This document shows positions 18,441 through 27,492 of a stretch of 64,000 nt of DNA, one piece after another. The notes under the pieces were generated by a model. The model worked only from the letters and a program-made list of their open reading frames with translations, was not told the origin of the DNA and ran no database searches. The stretch is taken from assembly GCF_030766725.1 (NCBI RefSeq), contig NZ_JARQWR010000001.1, positions 1 through 64,000 of the forward strand. The letters run 5' to 3'. A program made the position numbers and the translations under genes. Position 1 is the first letter of the stretch; each line of letters starts with the position of its first letter. The DNA comes from Flavobacterium aerium. GTDB lineage: Bacteria; Bacteroidota; Bacteroidia; Flavobacteriales; Flavobacteriaceae.

Positions 18441-19220
18441 ATGAAAATGAAAAATTTTATTTTATATAGCGTATTACTCATTTCCACGGTAGTTCTTGCC
18501 CAGGAAAAAGACAAAGCATTGTCTAAAGCCAACGAAGAATACAAAGAGAAAAAATACTACGATGCCGAAGCGAACTTCAGAATCTCTCAATCTAGAGATC
18601 CTAAAAAAGCAATAGCAACCTATAATCTAGGAAATGCAATTTATCAGATGAAACAACCTGGTGAAGCAAAATTTGTATTTGCCAAAGCCATTGAAAATGC
18701 ACAAACTAAAACAGAAAAACATAAAGCCTTTCACAATTTAGGAAACTCCTTTATGCATGAAAAAAATTATGGAGCAGCAGTAGAAGCCTATAAAAATGCA
18801 TTGAGAAATAATCCAACCGATGAAGAAACACGCTATAACTATGCCTTAGCAAAAGAATACCTGAAAAATAATCCAGAGAAAAATAAAGACGATAAAGACA
18901 AGGATAAAGATAAAAAAGATAAAGACAAGGATAAGAAAGACGGCGGAGACGATAAGGACAAAGGAAAAGGAGATGGTGACAAGGATAAAGGAGATAATGG
19001 TGATAATAAAGATGACAAAGGGGAAAATGGAGATAAGAAAGACAAGGGAGATAAAGGAGACCAAGATCAATCTAAATCCAAACCACAAGAAGCAGGTATT
19101 TCAAAACAACGCCTAGAGAATCTTTTGGAAGCCGTGAATAACGAAGAAAAGAAAATTCAGGATAAAATAAATGCACAAAAAGTAAAAGGTAAACCAGTAC
19201 AAACCGAAAAAGACTGGTAA
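18441..19220 (+). CDS. batC: BatC, secreted TPR protein with a Lys/Asp-rich linker
   Basis: A 259-residue periplasmic protein with a signal peptide (about residues 1-20, ends VLAQ). TPR repeats cover about 25-135 (YNLGNAIYQ, HNLGNSFMH, YNYALAKEY). Residues about 146-215 are almost only Lys, Asp, Gly and Asn, in short KDKD and GDKDKGD repeats; a short helical tail follows. The low-complexity part is probably a flexible highly charged spacer and explains the purine-only look of 18885-19075. A second Met at 18447 could also serve as start. Confidence 0.9.
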   Translation: MKMKNFILYSVLLISTVVLAQEKDKALSKANEEYKEKKYYDAEANFRISQSRDPKKAIATYNLGNAIYQMKQPGEAKFVFAKAIENAQTKTEKHKAFHNLGNSFMHEKNYGAAVEAYKNALRNNPTDEETRYNYALAKEYLKNNPEKNKDDKDKDKDKKDKDKDKKDGGDDKDKGKGDGDKDKGDNGDNKDDKGENGDKKDKGDKGDQDQSKSKPQEAGISKQRLENLLEAVNNEEKKIQDKINAQKVKGKPVQTEKDW

Positions 19221-19282
19221 ACAATAGAAGAACATTGATAAAGTGATTAACCACTAAAATTGATTATAAAGAATAGATTACA

Positions 19283-21031
19283 ATGAAGAAATATGTTTTT
19301 TTATTAATATTACTCTGCTCCCAAGCGATATTGGCGCAAGTACAGTTTGAAGCGACTGTAAGCAAAAGTACGTTGGGGATTAATGAACGTCTTCGCATAG
19401 ATTTCTCTATGAATGAGGATGGTGATGATTTTTCACCACCCTCTTTTGAAGGATTCAGAATCATTGGAGGACCCAATCAATCCGTGAGTTATTCTTGGAT
19501 GAATGGGAAAAAATCATATAATAAAACATATTCCTATTTCTTATTACCTACGCAACGTGGTGTAGTTACAATCAAACAAGCTTCGATACAAATCGCTGGG
19601 CAAATCTATAAAACCGTTCCCCTTAAAATAACAGTAACGGCTGCAGTAGATGAATCCAAAGACCCCAATAATCCAGCCTATACAGCCGGTGAAAATTTAC
19701 ATTTAGTCGCAGAAGTTTCTAAAACCAACCCTTACATCAACGAGCCAATTACAATTGTATATAAAATGTACTTTAGTAATAATATCGGAATTAGGAATTG
19801 GAAAGATATAGATACACCAAAATACAATGATTTTTGGAGTCAGAATATAGAAATCAAAAATCTGGTGGCCGAACAAGGTCAATACAACGGTGAAAATTAT
19901 CGTTTTGTTGTATTAAAAAGAACGGTGCTTTACCCACAAAAATCAGGTCGATTAACGATTGAACCATTAGCTTTAGATGTCGCTGTAGAAGTACCATCAA
20001 ACCGAAGAGATGTTTTTGGAGGAATGATGCTTGTAAATGCAAACAAAACAATTTCCTCAGGAACCAAGATCATTAATGTAAAGGCATTACCGGAAGCAGG
20101 AAAACCAGAAGGTTTCTCTGGAGCAGTTGGGCAATTTGAGTTTAAGACAACAGCAACAAAAACAGAGTTGAAACATGGAGAATCATTAGATTTAACTGTT
20201 GCAGTATCTGGAAAAGGAAACCTGAAATTATTTTCATTACCAAAACCAGTAGTGCCATCAACTTTAGAAATGTATGATCCAGAACACAATGAAAAAGTGA
20301 ATACATCATTGGCAGGAATTCAAGGAAGTGTAACCGATAAATATACGATTGTACCGCAGTTTAAAGGAAACTATCCAATTAAAGCAATGAGTTTCTCTTA
20401 CTTTGATTTAAAAACAAATTCCTATAAAACCATTACCTCTCCTGAGATTATGGTAAAAGTATTAGACGGACCAACAGCAGCTACTGCTGTAGCATCCACA
20501 GATGGTGAAGCAGCTAAAGCAGGCAGTGAAGATCAATTTAGATTTATTCAGTTAAAAACGACTTTAAAACCAATTGAAAAACAAAGTTTCTTCGGGTCTA
20601 AATTATTCTACACCCTATTGCTATTACCATTCTTGTTAATCCCAATTATAGTATTAACGAAGAAGAAAAAAGAAGCAATAGATAGAGATGTAGTGGGTAA
20701 TCGAATCAGAAAATCAAACCGATTAGCGAAGAAATATTTATCAGAAGCGAAAAAACAAATCAAGAACAAAGAATTGTTTTATATCGCACTGGAAAAATCA
20801 TTGCATAATTTCTTAAAAGCGAAATTAAATATTGAAACCTCAGAAATGAGTAAAGATAAAATAAGTGAAATATTACTGTCCAGAAATGCAGAAGCAGCAA
20901 CAGTAGACACATTTATCAATCTTACAGAAAATTGCGAATATGCCCGTTATGCACCATCATCCATGGTAGCCATTCAACAAGATTATGATAAAGCGGTTAG
21001 TGTATTATCGGAATTAGAAAAGCAAATTTAA
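19283..21031 (+). CDS. batD: BatD family protein
   Basis: A 582-residue inner membrane protein. After a signal peptide (ends ILAQ) comes a large extracytoplasmic part built of several Ig-like or transglutaminase-N-like beta domains (about 20-425), typical of BatD. One membrane span lies near 430-452 (LFYTLLLLPFLLIPIIVL), then a basic stretch and a cytoplasmic helical domain of about 125 residues. It is 62 bp after batC and 8 bp before batE. Its domain build parallels the protein at 14735, which may be an ancient duplicate. Confidence 0.92.
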   Translation: MKKYVFLLILLCSQAILAQVQFEATVSKSTLGINERLRIDFSMNEDGDDFSPPSFEGFRIIGGPNQSVSYSWMNGKKSYNKTYSYFLLPTQRGVVTIKQASIQIAGQIYKTVPLKITVTAAVDESKDPNNPAYTAGENLHLVAEVSKTNPYINEPITIVYKMYFSNNIGIRNWKDIDTPKYNDFWSQNIEIKNLVAEQGQYNGENYRFVVLKRTVLYPQKSGRLTIEPLALDVAVEVPSNRRDVFGGMMLVNANKTISSGTKIINVKALPEAGKPEGFSGAVGQFEFKTTATKTELKHGESLDLTVAVSGKGNLKLFSLPKPVVPSTLEMYDPEHNEKVNTSLAGIQGSVTDKYTIVPQFKGNYPIKAMSFSYFDLKTNSYKTITSPEIMVKVLDGPTAATAVASTDGEAAKAGSEDQFRFIQLKTTLKPIEKQSFFGSKLFYTLLLLPFLLIPIIVLTKKKKEAIDRDVVGNRIRKSNRLAKKYLSEAKKQIKNKELFYIALEKSLHNFLKAKLNIETSEMSKDKISEILLSRNAEAATVDTFINLTENCEYARYAPSSMVAIQQDYDKAVSVLSELEKQI

Positions 21032-21039
21032 TCGCTACC

Positions 21040-21789
21040 ATGAAAATGAAAAAAGTACTATATATATTCTTATTATTCACACAGATTTTTTGGGCACAAA
21101 ATGCTTTTGAAAAAGGAAATGAATTATATCGACAAGAAAAATTCGAAGAAGCAGTTCAGTCGTATGAAAGCATTTTAAAAACAAAAAAAGAATCAGTAGA
21201 ATTGTATTATAATTTAGGGAATGCCTATTATAAATTGAATAAAGTTGCACCAGCAATTTACAATTATGAAAAAGCATTATTACTAAATCCAGACAATGTT
21301 GAGGTAAAAAACAATTTGAAATTTGCCCAGAATATGACTATTGATGAGATTAAAGTAATCCCCGAAGTAGGATTTAAAAAACTAATACACGATTTCACCT
21401 CATTAGTACATTATGATACTTGGGGACGAATCACTATTGGATTAGGCTTTGGATTTCTTTTATGCTTTATTGGATACTATTTTTCTCGAATTTCACTTTC
21501 TAAAAGACTCTTTTTTGTGGGAATGATACTGCTATTAGGGTGCTTAGTGGTTAGTATTACAACCGCTATTTTTGAAAAAAACCAATACAATAAAGATCAA
21601 CCTGCAATTATATTTCAAGAGCGAGTAGCAGTAAAGAATGAACCGAATGAAAAAGCAACCGACGCTATTACCATTCACGAAGGAGCCAAAGTACAGATAA
21701 TTGAAACAATAGATAATTGGAGTAAAATCGAATTACAAGACAATACAGTGGGCTGGGTAATGAATGATAGTTTTAAGAAATTAAAATAA
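21040..21789 (+). CDS. batE: BatE, TPR and SH3-domain protein
   Basis: A 249-residue protein that closes the core Bat operon. Signal peptide at residues 1-20 (ends FWAQ); TPR repeats at about 22-100 (YNLGNAYYKLNK is the clearest); two membrane spans near 131-150 and 157-176; and a C-terminal bacterial SH3 domain (about 190-249, with VGWVMNDSFK) that may bind peptidoglycan or peptide partners. The TPR-TM-TM-SH3 order is that of BatE. Confidence 0.93.
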   Translation: MKMKKVLYIFLLFTQIFWAQNAFEKGNELYRQEKFEEAVQSYESILKTKKESVELYYNLGNAYYKLNKVAPAIYNYEKALLLNPDNVEVKNNLKFAQNMTIDEIKVIPEVGFKKLIHDFTSLVHYDTWGRITIGLGFGFLLCFIGYYFSRISLSKRLFFVGMILLLGCLVVSITTAIFEKNQYNKDQPAIIFQERVAVKNEPNEKATDAITIHEGAKVQIIETIDNWSKIELQDNTVGWVMNDSFKKLK

Positions 21790-21799
21790 ATCAATCAAT

Positions 21800-22165
21800 A
21801 TGGAATTTCAAATCAAGCAATTTAATGGAGTTCCATTAGCAGAAGTATTATCCAACGAGGTTGTCTTGTTCAAAACAGAAGATGCTTTAGATTTAATTGG
21901 AAATTGCCACTACCAGGGAGCAACAAAAATTATAATCAGAGAAGAAAATATTACCCCGGACTTTTTTGATTTAAAGACAAAGATAGCAGGGGATATCCTT
22001 CAGAAATTCTCAACCTATGCTATGCAATTAGCTATTGTAGGAGATTTTACAAAGTATCAAAGTAAAAGTCTAAATGATTTTATTTACGAAAGCAATAAAC
22101 AAGGACGTATTCTATTTGTACCTTCAATAGAAGAAGCACAAGTAAAACTAACAGGAACTAAATAA
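21800..22165 (+). CDS. DUF4180 domain protein
   Basis: A 121-residue soluble protein that matches DUF4180: an N-terminal beta strand pair, the segment DALDLIGNCHYQGATKIII, and a second alpha/beta half with GDFTKYQSKSLNDFI. The fold looks like a small STAS-type alpha/beta domain. Its function is unknown. It begins 10 bp after batE and so probably shares the Bat transcript; only 4 bp separate its stop from the stop of the convergent cvpA gene. Confidence 0.82.
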   Translation: MEFQIKQFNGVPLAEVLSNEVVLFKTEDALDLIGNCHYQGATKIIIREENITPDFFDLKTKIAGDILQKFSTYAMQLAIVGDFTKYQSKSLNDFIYESNKQGRILFVPSIEEAQVKLTGTK

Positions 22166-22169
22166 TTCT

Positions 22170-22691
22170 TTATTTTGTTTTATCAGGTGTTTCTGATTCA
22201 GGCGTAAACCATTCTTCAATCATTGGGAATATTGTAGCTGAAACTTGAAGAATAGGATTGAAGAACAAAGATTGATCTGCGGTCTCTTTTTCCATAAAAA
22301 GATTGTTGTAATTTATTTTTTGGAACAAATTCAAAACGACACTCAGGATTAAAACCATTTTGAATAAACCGAAAACACCACCAGCCAATCGATTCAGCCA
22401 TCCTAAACTAGCAAAATCGGCAATCTTGGTGAAAAACTTTGCAGAAAGAATAATTGCCACAACCACAAGAATAAAAGTAAGAGCAAAAGATACAATTTCA
22501 ATATTTTTGGGGGACCAAGATTCTACCCACCCACCAATAATATCACGAACTAGATAAGAGAAATGTATTGCAATGTAAATTCCGATAACTAGGGAAACCA
22601 AAGAAGCCAGCTCGACGAACAAACCTTTCCAAAGACCACGACCTATACCATAAATTAATATACCACCCAATATTATATCTAAACCACTCAT
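22170..22691 (-). CDS. cvpA: CvpA family membrane protein
   Basis: A 173-residue inner membrane protein with four hydrophobic segments (about 5-22, 25-45, 60-82, 95-118) in the usual CvpA spacing, including GLWKGLFVELASLV and the WLNRLAGGVFGLFK segment, then a short soluble tail. CvpA proteins are linked to envelope homeostasis and, in E. coli, colicin V production. I place the start at ATG 22691 (MSGLDIILGG); an upstream TTG at 22706 would add five residues but fits the family less well. A -7 box at 22797-22804 gives a leader of about 100 bases. Confidence 0.9.
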   Translation of the reverse strand: MSGLDIILGGILIYGIGRGLWKGLFVELASLVSLVIGIYIAIHFSYLVRDIIGGWVESWSPKNIEIVSFALTFILVVVAIILSAKFFTKIADFASLGWLNRLAGGVFGLFKMVLILSVVLNLFQKINYNNLFMEKETADQSLFFNPILQVSATIFPMIEEWFTPESETPDKTK

Positions 22692-22796
22692 TGTTCTTAA
22701 TATCAAAAAATCACATCCATCATGTGAAAAAGTTATACTATAGAAAAAGAATTCCCATTATTATTTGTCTAAAAAGGGTTCTTTTTTACTGTAGAG

Positions 22797-22804
22797 CAAA
22801 AGTA
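22797..22804 (-). promoter_or_regulatory. Predicted -7 box for cvpA
   Basis: On the minus strand this reads TACTTTTG, a match to TAnnTTTG. It implies a 5' leader of about 100 nt that includes an imperfect hairpin (22742-22787). Confidence 0.45.
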
Positions 22805-22921
22805 GTAATAAAAAAAGAGTAGCCATTCATTTCAAGAAGTATTCCATGAAAGAATGAAACCGCAGCGAAATGAGTTTTAAGATATCGTAAAAGAATAAAA
22901 ATCAATTACACGACAAGTGTG

Positions 22922-22929
22922 TATATTTG
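22922..22929 (+). promoter_or_regulatory. Predicted -7 box for the conserved gene at 22981
   Basis: TATATTTG matches TAnnTTTG and lies 51 bp upstream of the chosen ATG. Because it overlaps the TTG at 22927, a start there would precede the transcript, which supports the downstream ATG. Confidence 0.45.
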
Positions 22930-22980
22930 TGCATTAATTTTGAAAAATACAAAGAGATTTTTCAACCAATAATTTATATA

Positions 22981-23337
22981 ATGTCTAGAGACGTACAATT
23001 AAAAGAACGCTGGGAACAGCTTGTCAATATATTATCAAATCAATTTGCCGACGGAGAAATTTTAGATTTAGACGCGATTATTTATTTAATCGGAGTGCAA
23101 GAATTAGGGAAAGTACATCAGAAATTCAAGAAAGATGAAAAACTGAATTTAATGCACATTGCCATTTGCCGACTATTAGAACCTTACGGATATTATGAAT
23201 TTGATTATTTTGACGAAGAAGGTTGGCCACATTACAATGTGAAAGAAGAATTACCACCCTTAAAAGCAGGTGAACAATCTGTGCTGATGAAAGAAGCAAT
23301 TGTGAGTTATTTTTTAGAGAAACAAGTGATTTCATAA
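22981..23337 (+). CDS. Conserved hypothetical protein, 118 residues
   Basis: A small soluble protein starting MSRDVQLKERWEQLVNIL. It is acidic and mostly helical, with aromatic clusters in its second half (YGYYEFDYFDEEGWPHY). No signal peptide, membrane segment or known motif is seen. I recognise the type as a conserved flavobacterial hypothetical protein but cannot assign a function. The start is set at ATG 22981 because an upstream TTG (22927) overlaps the probable -7 box. Confidence 0.8.
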   Translation: MSRDVQLKERWEQLVNILSNQFADGEILDLDAIIYLIGVQELGKVHQKFKKDEKLNLMHIAICRLLEPYGYYEFDYFDEEGWPHYNVKEELPPLKAGEQSVLMKEAIVSYFLEKQVIS

Positions 23338-23458
23338 GAAGAATAGAACGAATTAGAAGTAAGAGTAAAAGAAAGTTAAAGCCAGTTGAAGGATTGTCAG
23401 ATCGATATTTTTAACGAATGAAGCGACTGAGTAGGACACTCAACTAAATTTTTTTACT

Positions 23459-23466
23459 TAAATTTG
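23459..23466 (+). promoter_or_regulatory. Predicted -7 box for pheS
   Basis: TAAATTTG matches TAnnTTTG and lies 20 bp upstream of the pheS ATG. Confidence 0.45.
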
Positions 23467-23486
23467 CAGACAATTGAGAAAGAAAA

Positions 23487-24506
23487 ATGGTAAATAAGAT
23501 TAAAGAGTTGATTGTTGAAGCGGAAGCATTTCAGACTCAAAATAAAGAAGAATTAGAAGCATTCAGAATTAAATTTTTAGGTAAAAAAGGACTTTTAAAT
23601 GACTTTTTTACTGAATTTAAAACGGTGCCTAACGATCAGAAAAAAGAGTTTGGACAAGTAATCAATCAATTGAAAAATGCAGCTCAGGATAAAGTAAACA
23701 GTATCCAAGAAGCATTAGAAAGTAAAGAAGAAATCAAAGGATTTTATGGGGATTTAACGCGTCCATTTGAACCAATGAGCATTGGGTCACGCCACCCTAT
23801 ATCTTTAGTGAAAAACCAGATTGTAGATATATTCTCAAGTGTTGGATTTAACCTTTCTGAAGGACCAGAAATCGAAGACGACTGGCATAACTTTACAGCT
23901 TTAAATTTACCAGAATATCACCCTGCAAGAGATATGCAGGATACTTTCTTTATACAAACAAATCCTGATGTGTTATTACGTACACAAACATCATCAGTAC
24001 AAGTGCGTTATATGGAAAATAACAAACCGCCAATTCGTACCATCTCTCCAGGTAGAGTATTTCGTAACGAGGCAGTTTCATCACGTTCACACTGTATATT
24101 CCATCAAGTAGAAGGATTGTATATTGATAAAGATGTATCATTTGCTGATTTAAAACAAACATTGTTATACTTCACAAAAGAAATGTTTGGAAAATCAAAA
24201 ATCCGATTACGTCCCTCTTATTTCCCATTTACTGAGCCAAGTGCTGAGGTAGATGTATACTGGGGTCTGAAAACAGAAACCGACTACCGTATTACAAAAG
24301 GAACAGGATGGCTTGAAATTATGGGATGCGGAATGGTAGATCCTAATGTATTGCAAAACTGTGGTATCGATTCAACAAAATATAACGGATTCGCTTTCGG
24401 TATGGGTATTGAGCGTATTGCTATGCTTTTATACCAAATCAGCGATATTCGTATGTTCTATGAAAATGATGTTCGTTTCTTAGAGCAATTTAAGTCAAGT
24501 ATTTAA
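23487..24506 (+). CDS. pheS: Phenylalanine--tRNA ligase alpha subunit
   Basis: A 339-residue class II aminoacyl-tRNA synthetase subunit; with PheT it charges tRNA-Phe. The N-terminal coiled coil (1-85) contacts tRNA. Class II motif 2 (GRVFRNEAVSSRSHCIFHQVEG) and motif 3 (FAFGMGIERIAMLLY) are complete, and the phenylalanine pocket segment SYFPFTEPSAEVDV is intact. Length is usual for the subunit. pheT is not in the window, which is normal for Bacteroidota where the two are often unlinked. Confidence 0.98.
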   Translation: MVNKIKELIVEAEAFQTQNKEELEAFRIKFLGKKGLLNDFFTEFKTVPNDQKKEFGQVINQLKNAAQDKVNSIQEALESKEEIKGFYGDLTRPFEPMSIGSRHPISLVKNQIVDIFSSVGFNLSEGPEIEDDWHNFTALNLPEYHPARDMQDTFFIQTNPDVLLRTQTSSVQVRYMENNKPPIRTISPGRVFRNEAVSSRSHCIFHQVEGLYIDKDVSFADLKQTLLYFTKEMFGKSKIRLRPSYFPFTEPSAEVDVYWGLKTETDYRITKGTGWLEIMGCGMVDPNVLQNCGIDSTKYNGFAFGMGIERIAMLLYQISDIRMFYENDVRFLEQFKSSI

Positions 24507-24521
24507 ATTATATAATAATAT

Positions 24522-24556
24522 AAAACGGGTAATCCATAGTATGGGTTACCCGTTTA
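24522..24556 (+). terminator. Terminator after pheS
   Basis: Arms AAACGGGTAATCCA and TGGGTTACCCGTTT form a 14-bp stem with one G-T pair and a short loop, 16 bp after the pheS stop. Confidence 0.8.
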
Positions 24557-24596
24557 TAGTTTAACTATTTCCAGATAGTTTTAAAATTTCCCAATA

Positions 24597-25004
24597 ATGA
24601 AAAAAGATATCATCATTCCCGTAGTAGAAAACATCCATATCGCAGCCATTCAGGAATGGAACGATGATTTTATGGAAAAAACATGGTATGCCTATTTGGT
24701 AAACGATAGCGATTACAACTTAGAAAGTGTGATGATTGTATCTAAAGCCTATGGAACATTGGATGGTGAAATGCGAAAAACATCATTACTACGACATGCA
24801 TTTCTTTCTGTAGAACCAGTTACAGCAGTGAAAATAGAACTGATAGAAAACAGTGTGTTGGCACTAAACAATGAATTTATGGTTACCTTCTTCATTGGCA
24901 ATACACTATATGATAAGAAGTATATTTTTAAAGCAAATTCAATTGACGAAGCAGTAGTTGAAGAAGTTCCGGTACTATTTAAAGACGGAATAATGATCAG
25001 CTAA
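24597..25004 (+). CDS. Conserved hypothetical protein, 135 residues
   Basis: A small soluble protein with no signal peptide. It reads as a mostly beta domain (VENIHIAAIQEW, WYAYLVNDSDYNLESVMIVSKAYG, VKIELIENSVLALNNEFMVTFFIGN) and ends in a short Glu/Val-rich stretch. I do not recognise a named family. It follows pheS but behind a clear terminator, so it is not in the same transcript by default. Confidence 0.75.
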   Translation: MKKDIIIPVVENIHIAAIQEWNDDFMEKTWYAYLVNDSDYNLESVMIVSKAYGTLDGEMRKTSLLRHAFLSVEPVTAVKIELIENSVLALNNEFMVTFFIGNTLYDKKYIFKANSIDEAVVEEVPVLFKDGIMIS

Positions 25005-25070
25005 ATTGTTTTTGAATAAAAAGTAAAAGATAAATAGTAACTTGTGAAATCTATTTAATACGATATTCAC

Positions 25071-26177
25071 ATGATTAAAAATATGTTTTTTATGGCAATA
25101 GCATTGGTAACAACAATGCTAAATGCTCAATCGGATTTTCTAAAAGTTGACCCAACGACAAAAGAACTGAGTTTAACTTTAGCTGGTGCAGAACATTTAT
25201 CGGAGTTGCCCTTGAAATGTATGAATCAGGAATTTCCTAATAAGGCAAACCATACCGCCTCTTCCGAAAAAGATTTTGTTCTATTACCCCACGAATTACA
25301 CCCTTCTTTTTATGGCTGCTTTGACTGGCATTCGTCTGTACATGGACATTGGATGCTAGTACGTCTATTAAAAAGTTTTCCGAATATGGCCAATGCTGCC
25401 GAAATCAGAGAAAAACTAAACACAAACTTTCAAGCCGATAAATTAAAAACTGAAGCAAGGTATTTCGATGATTATGAAACAGCAAAATTATTTGAACGTA
25501 CCTATGGATGGGCTTGGATATTAAAATTAGATCAGGAATTAGCAACATGGGATGATCCACAAGCGCAACAATGGCATAAAAATTTAAAACCATTAACCGA
25601 TAAAATCGTTTCACTTTGGATGAATTTCTTGCCAAAACAAACCTATCCAAATCGTACAGGAGTACATCCTAATACGGCATTCGGATTAGTATTTGCCTTA
25701 GATTATGCTCGATTTACACAACAAAAAGAGTTTGAGGAAATCATCGTTCAGAAATCAAAAGACTATTATTTAGCGAATAAAAATGCTCCAGCGAACTTTG
25801 AACCCGATGGAACAGACTTCCTTTCTCCAAGTTTAGAAGTAGCCGATTTAATGCAGCGCATATTACCACAAAAAGAATTTGTAACATGGTTTGATGCCTT
25901 TTTTACAAAAGGAGGCCTAGACAACGTCCTAAAAATGCCGTACGTGAGTGATCGAACAGATTATATGATTGTTCATCTAGATGGATTGTGCTTAAGTCGA
26001 GGATGGTGTATGAAGTCTATTGCAGGTAAATTACCTAAAAGTGATAAGAGAAGAGCACAATTATTAAAAAGTTCAATAGAACACATCAGCAAAACAATTC
26101 CGCATATTGCAAATGGAAATTATGGAGGAGAACACTGGTTAGCCTCTTTTGCAGTATATGCACTAGGGAATAATTAA
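25071..26177 (+). CDS. DUF2891 domain secreted protein
   Basis: A 368-residue protein with a signal peptide (residues 1-19, ends LNAQ). The body matches DUF2891: the signature FDWHSSVHGHWMLVRLL (about residues 83-99), the YGWAWILKL segment, SPSLEVADLMQRIL, and the ending GEHWLASFAVYAL. The helical, Trp- and His-rich pattern suggests an alpha/alpha toroid such as those found in glycoside-active enzymes, but no reaction is known. It stands alone, with a terminator after it. Confidence 0.87.
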   Translation: MIKNMFFMAIALVTTMLNAQSDFLKVDPTTKELSLTLAGAEHLSELPLKCMNQEFPNKANHTASSEKDFVLLPHELHPSFYGCFDWHSSVHGHWMLVRLLKSFPNMANAAEIREKLNTNFQADKLKTEARYFDDYETAKLFERTYGWAWILKLDQELATWDDPQAQQWHKNLKPLTDKIVSLWMNFLPKQTYPNRTGVHPNTAFGLVFALDYARFTQQKEFEEIIVQKSKDYYLANKNAPANFEPDGTDFLSPSLEVADLMQRILPQKEFVTWFDAFFTKGGLDNVLKMPYVSDRTDYMIVHLDGLCLSRGWCMKSIAGKLPKSDKRRAQLLKSSIEHISKTIPHIANGNYGGEHWLASFAVYALGNN

Positions 26178-26198
26178 ACCCAGAAATACTATAAAATA

Positions 26199-26233
26199 AA
26201 AATCCCCGATAAGTAATTATCGGGGATTTTTTT
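26199..26233. terminator. Bidirectional terminator between convergent genes
   Basis: Arms AATCCCCGATAA and TTATCGGGGATT with a short loop, A-rich before and T-rich after; it serves the DUF2891 gene and the minus-strand trans-sulfuration gene. Confidence 0.85.
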
Positions 26234-26248
26234 ATGAGATCAGATCGA

Positions 26249-27388
26249 TTACTGTAAAGCCTGTCTTAAATCTTCAATTAAATCTTCAGCATCTTCGATA
26301 CCAACACTTAGACGGATTAAAGAATCTACAACCCCTGTTTTTTCACGCTCTTCTTTTGGAATAGAAGCATGAGTCATACTTGCTGGGTGACCCACTAATG
26401 ATTCTACTCCACCTAATGATTCAGCTAAAGTGAAAACTTTTAAAGCCTCCAATGTTTTGATCGCTTCATCATAGTTATTTCCTTTTGTAGTGAAAGAAAT
26501 CATACCACCAAAGTCCTTCATTTGTTTTTTAGCAATTTCATGATTTGGGTGACTTTCAAAACCTGGCCAATATACTTTTTCTACTTTTGGATGAGTAGCC
26601 AAGTATTCAGCAACAGCCTTACCATTTTCACAATGACGCTGCATTCTGATGTGTAAAGTTTTAATTCCTCTTAAAACTAAGAAACTATCCATAGGACCAC
26701 AAACAGCACCACTTGCATTTTGAATGAAATATAATTGATCAGCCAATTCCTTGTCTTTCACAATTAAAGCACCCATGACAACATCAGAGTGTCCACCTAA
26801 ATATTTTGTAGCAGAATGCATAACGATATCAGCGCCAAGCTCCAAAGGTCTTTGTAGATAAGGTGTTGCAAACGTATTATCAACAGCTAGTAAAACATTG
26901 TGTTTTTTAGCAATACGAGAAGTTTCAATAATGTCAATAATATTCATCATCGGATTTGTTGGTGTTTCAACCCAAATCAACTTCGTATTTGCATTAATAT
27001 ATTCTTCTATTTTTGAGGCATTTTGCATTCCAATGAAATGAAATTTAACGCCATAACGCTCAAATATTTTAGTGAATAAACGGTAAGTACCACCGTAAAG
27101 ATCATTCGTAGAAATTACTTCATCACCAGGATTAAGCAATTTGATAACAGCATCAATTGCAGCAAGTCCTGATCCGAAAGCCAAACCAAAACTTCCATTT
27201 TCAATACTAGCCAATCCATTCTCTAGAGCAGTTCTTGTAGGATTTGCAGTTCTTGAATATTCATATCCTTTGTGCGCTCCAGGTGAAGTTTGTGCATAAG
27301 TCGATGTTTGATAAATAGGAGGCATTACAGCCCCTGTAGCAGGATCATGGTGTTGACCACCATGTATAACTTTGGTGTTAAACTTCAT
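26249..27388 (-). CDS. Cys/Met metabolism PLP-dependent enzyme (cystathionine gamma-synthase/lyase type)
   Basis: A 379-residue cytoplasmic fold-type I PLP enzyme. The Schiff-base lysine is in HSATKYLGGHSDVV; the cofactor-binding YEYSRTANPTR, FGSGLAA and AVDNTFATPYLQRP stretches and the C-terminal SLGGVESLVGHPASMTH are all present. This is the MetB/MetC/CTH family: it either joins O-acetyl(succinyl)-homoserine with cysteine or cleaves cystathionine to cysteine. Motifs alone do not settle the direction. It stands alone with its own -7 box; I saw no SAM riboswitch in its short leader. Confidence 0.93.
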   Translation of the reverse strand: MKFNTKVIHGGQHHDPATGAVMPPIYQTSTYAQTSPGAHKGYEYSRTANPTRTALENGLASIENGSFGLAFGSGLAAIDAVIKLLNPGDEVISTNDLYGGTYRLFTKIFERYGVKFHFIGMQNASKIEEYINANTKLIWVETPTNPMMNIIDIIETSRIAKKHNVLLAVDNTFATPYLQRPLELGADIVMHSATKYLGGHSDVVMGALIVKDKELADQLYFIQNASGAVCGPMDSFLVLRGIKTLHIRMQRHCENGKAVAEYLATHPKVEKVYWPGFESHPNHEIAKKQMKDFGGMISFTTKGNNYDEAIKTLEALKVFTLAESLGGVESLVGHPASMTHASIPKEEREKTGVVDSLIRLSVGIEDAEDLIEDLRQALQ

Positions 27389-27419
27389 ATAAATATTTTT
27401 TAGATTCCAAATAATAGCA

Positions 27420-27427
27420 CAAATTTA
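27420..27427 (-). promoter_or_regulatory. Predicted -7 box for the trans-sulfuration gene
   Basis: On the minus strand this reads TAAATTTG, matching TAnnTTTG, 31 bp before the start codon. Confidence 0.45.
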
Positions 27428-27492
27428 CCGTTTAATTTTCTGTTAACAACAACCAAAATACTACCTTTATATTTAATTAACACTTTTTTGAG

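Noticed and set aside
18839..19088. Ser/Leu/Pro-rich and Ile/Val/Phe-rich open frames on the minus strand inside batC
   Set aside because: They are the complement of the Lys/Asp repeat of batC; the low stop frequency comes from the purine-only coding strand, and they have no start signals.
27389..27492. Possible SAM riboswitch before the trans-sulfuration gene
   Set aside because: The leader from the -7 box to the start codon is only about 30 nt and holds no structured element.
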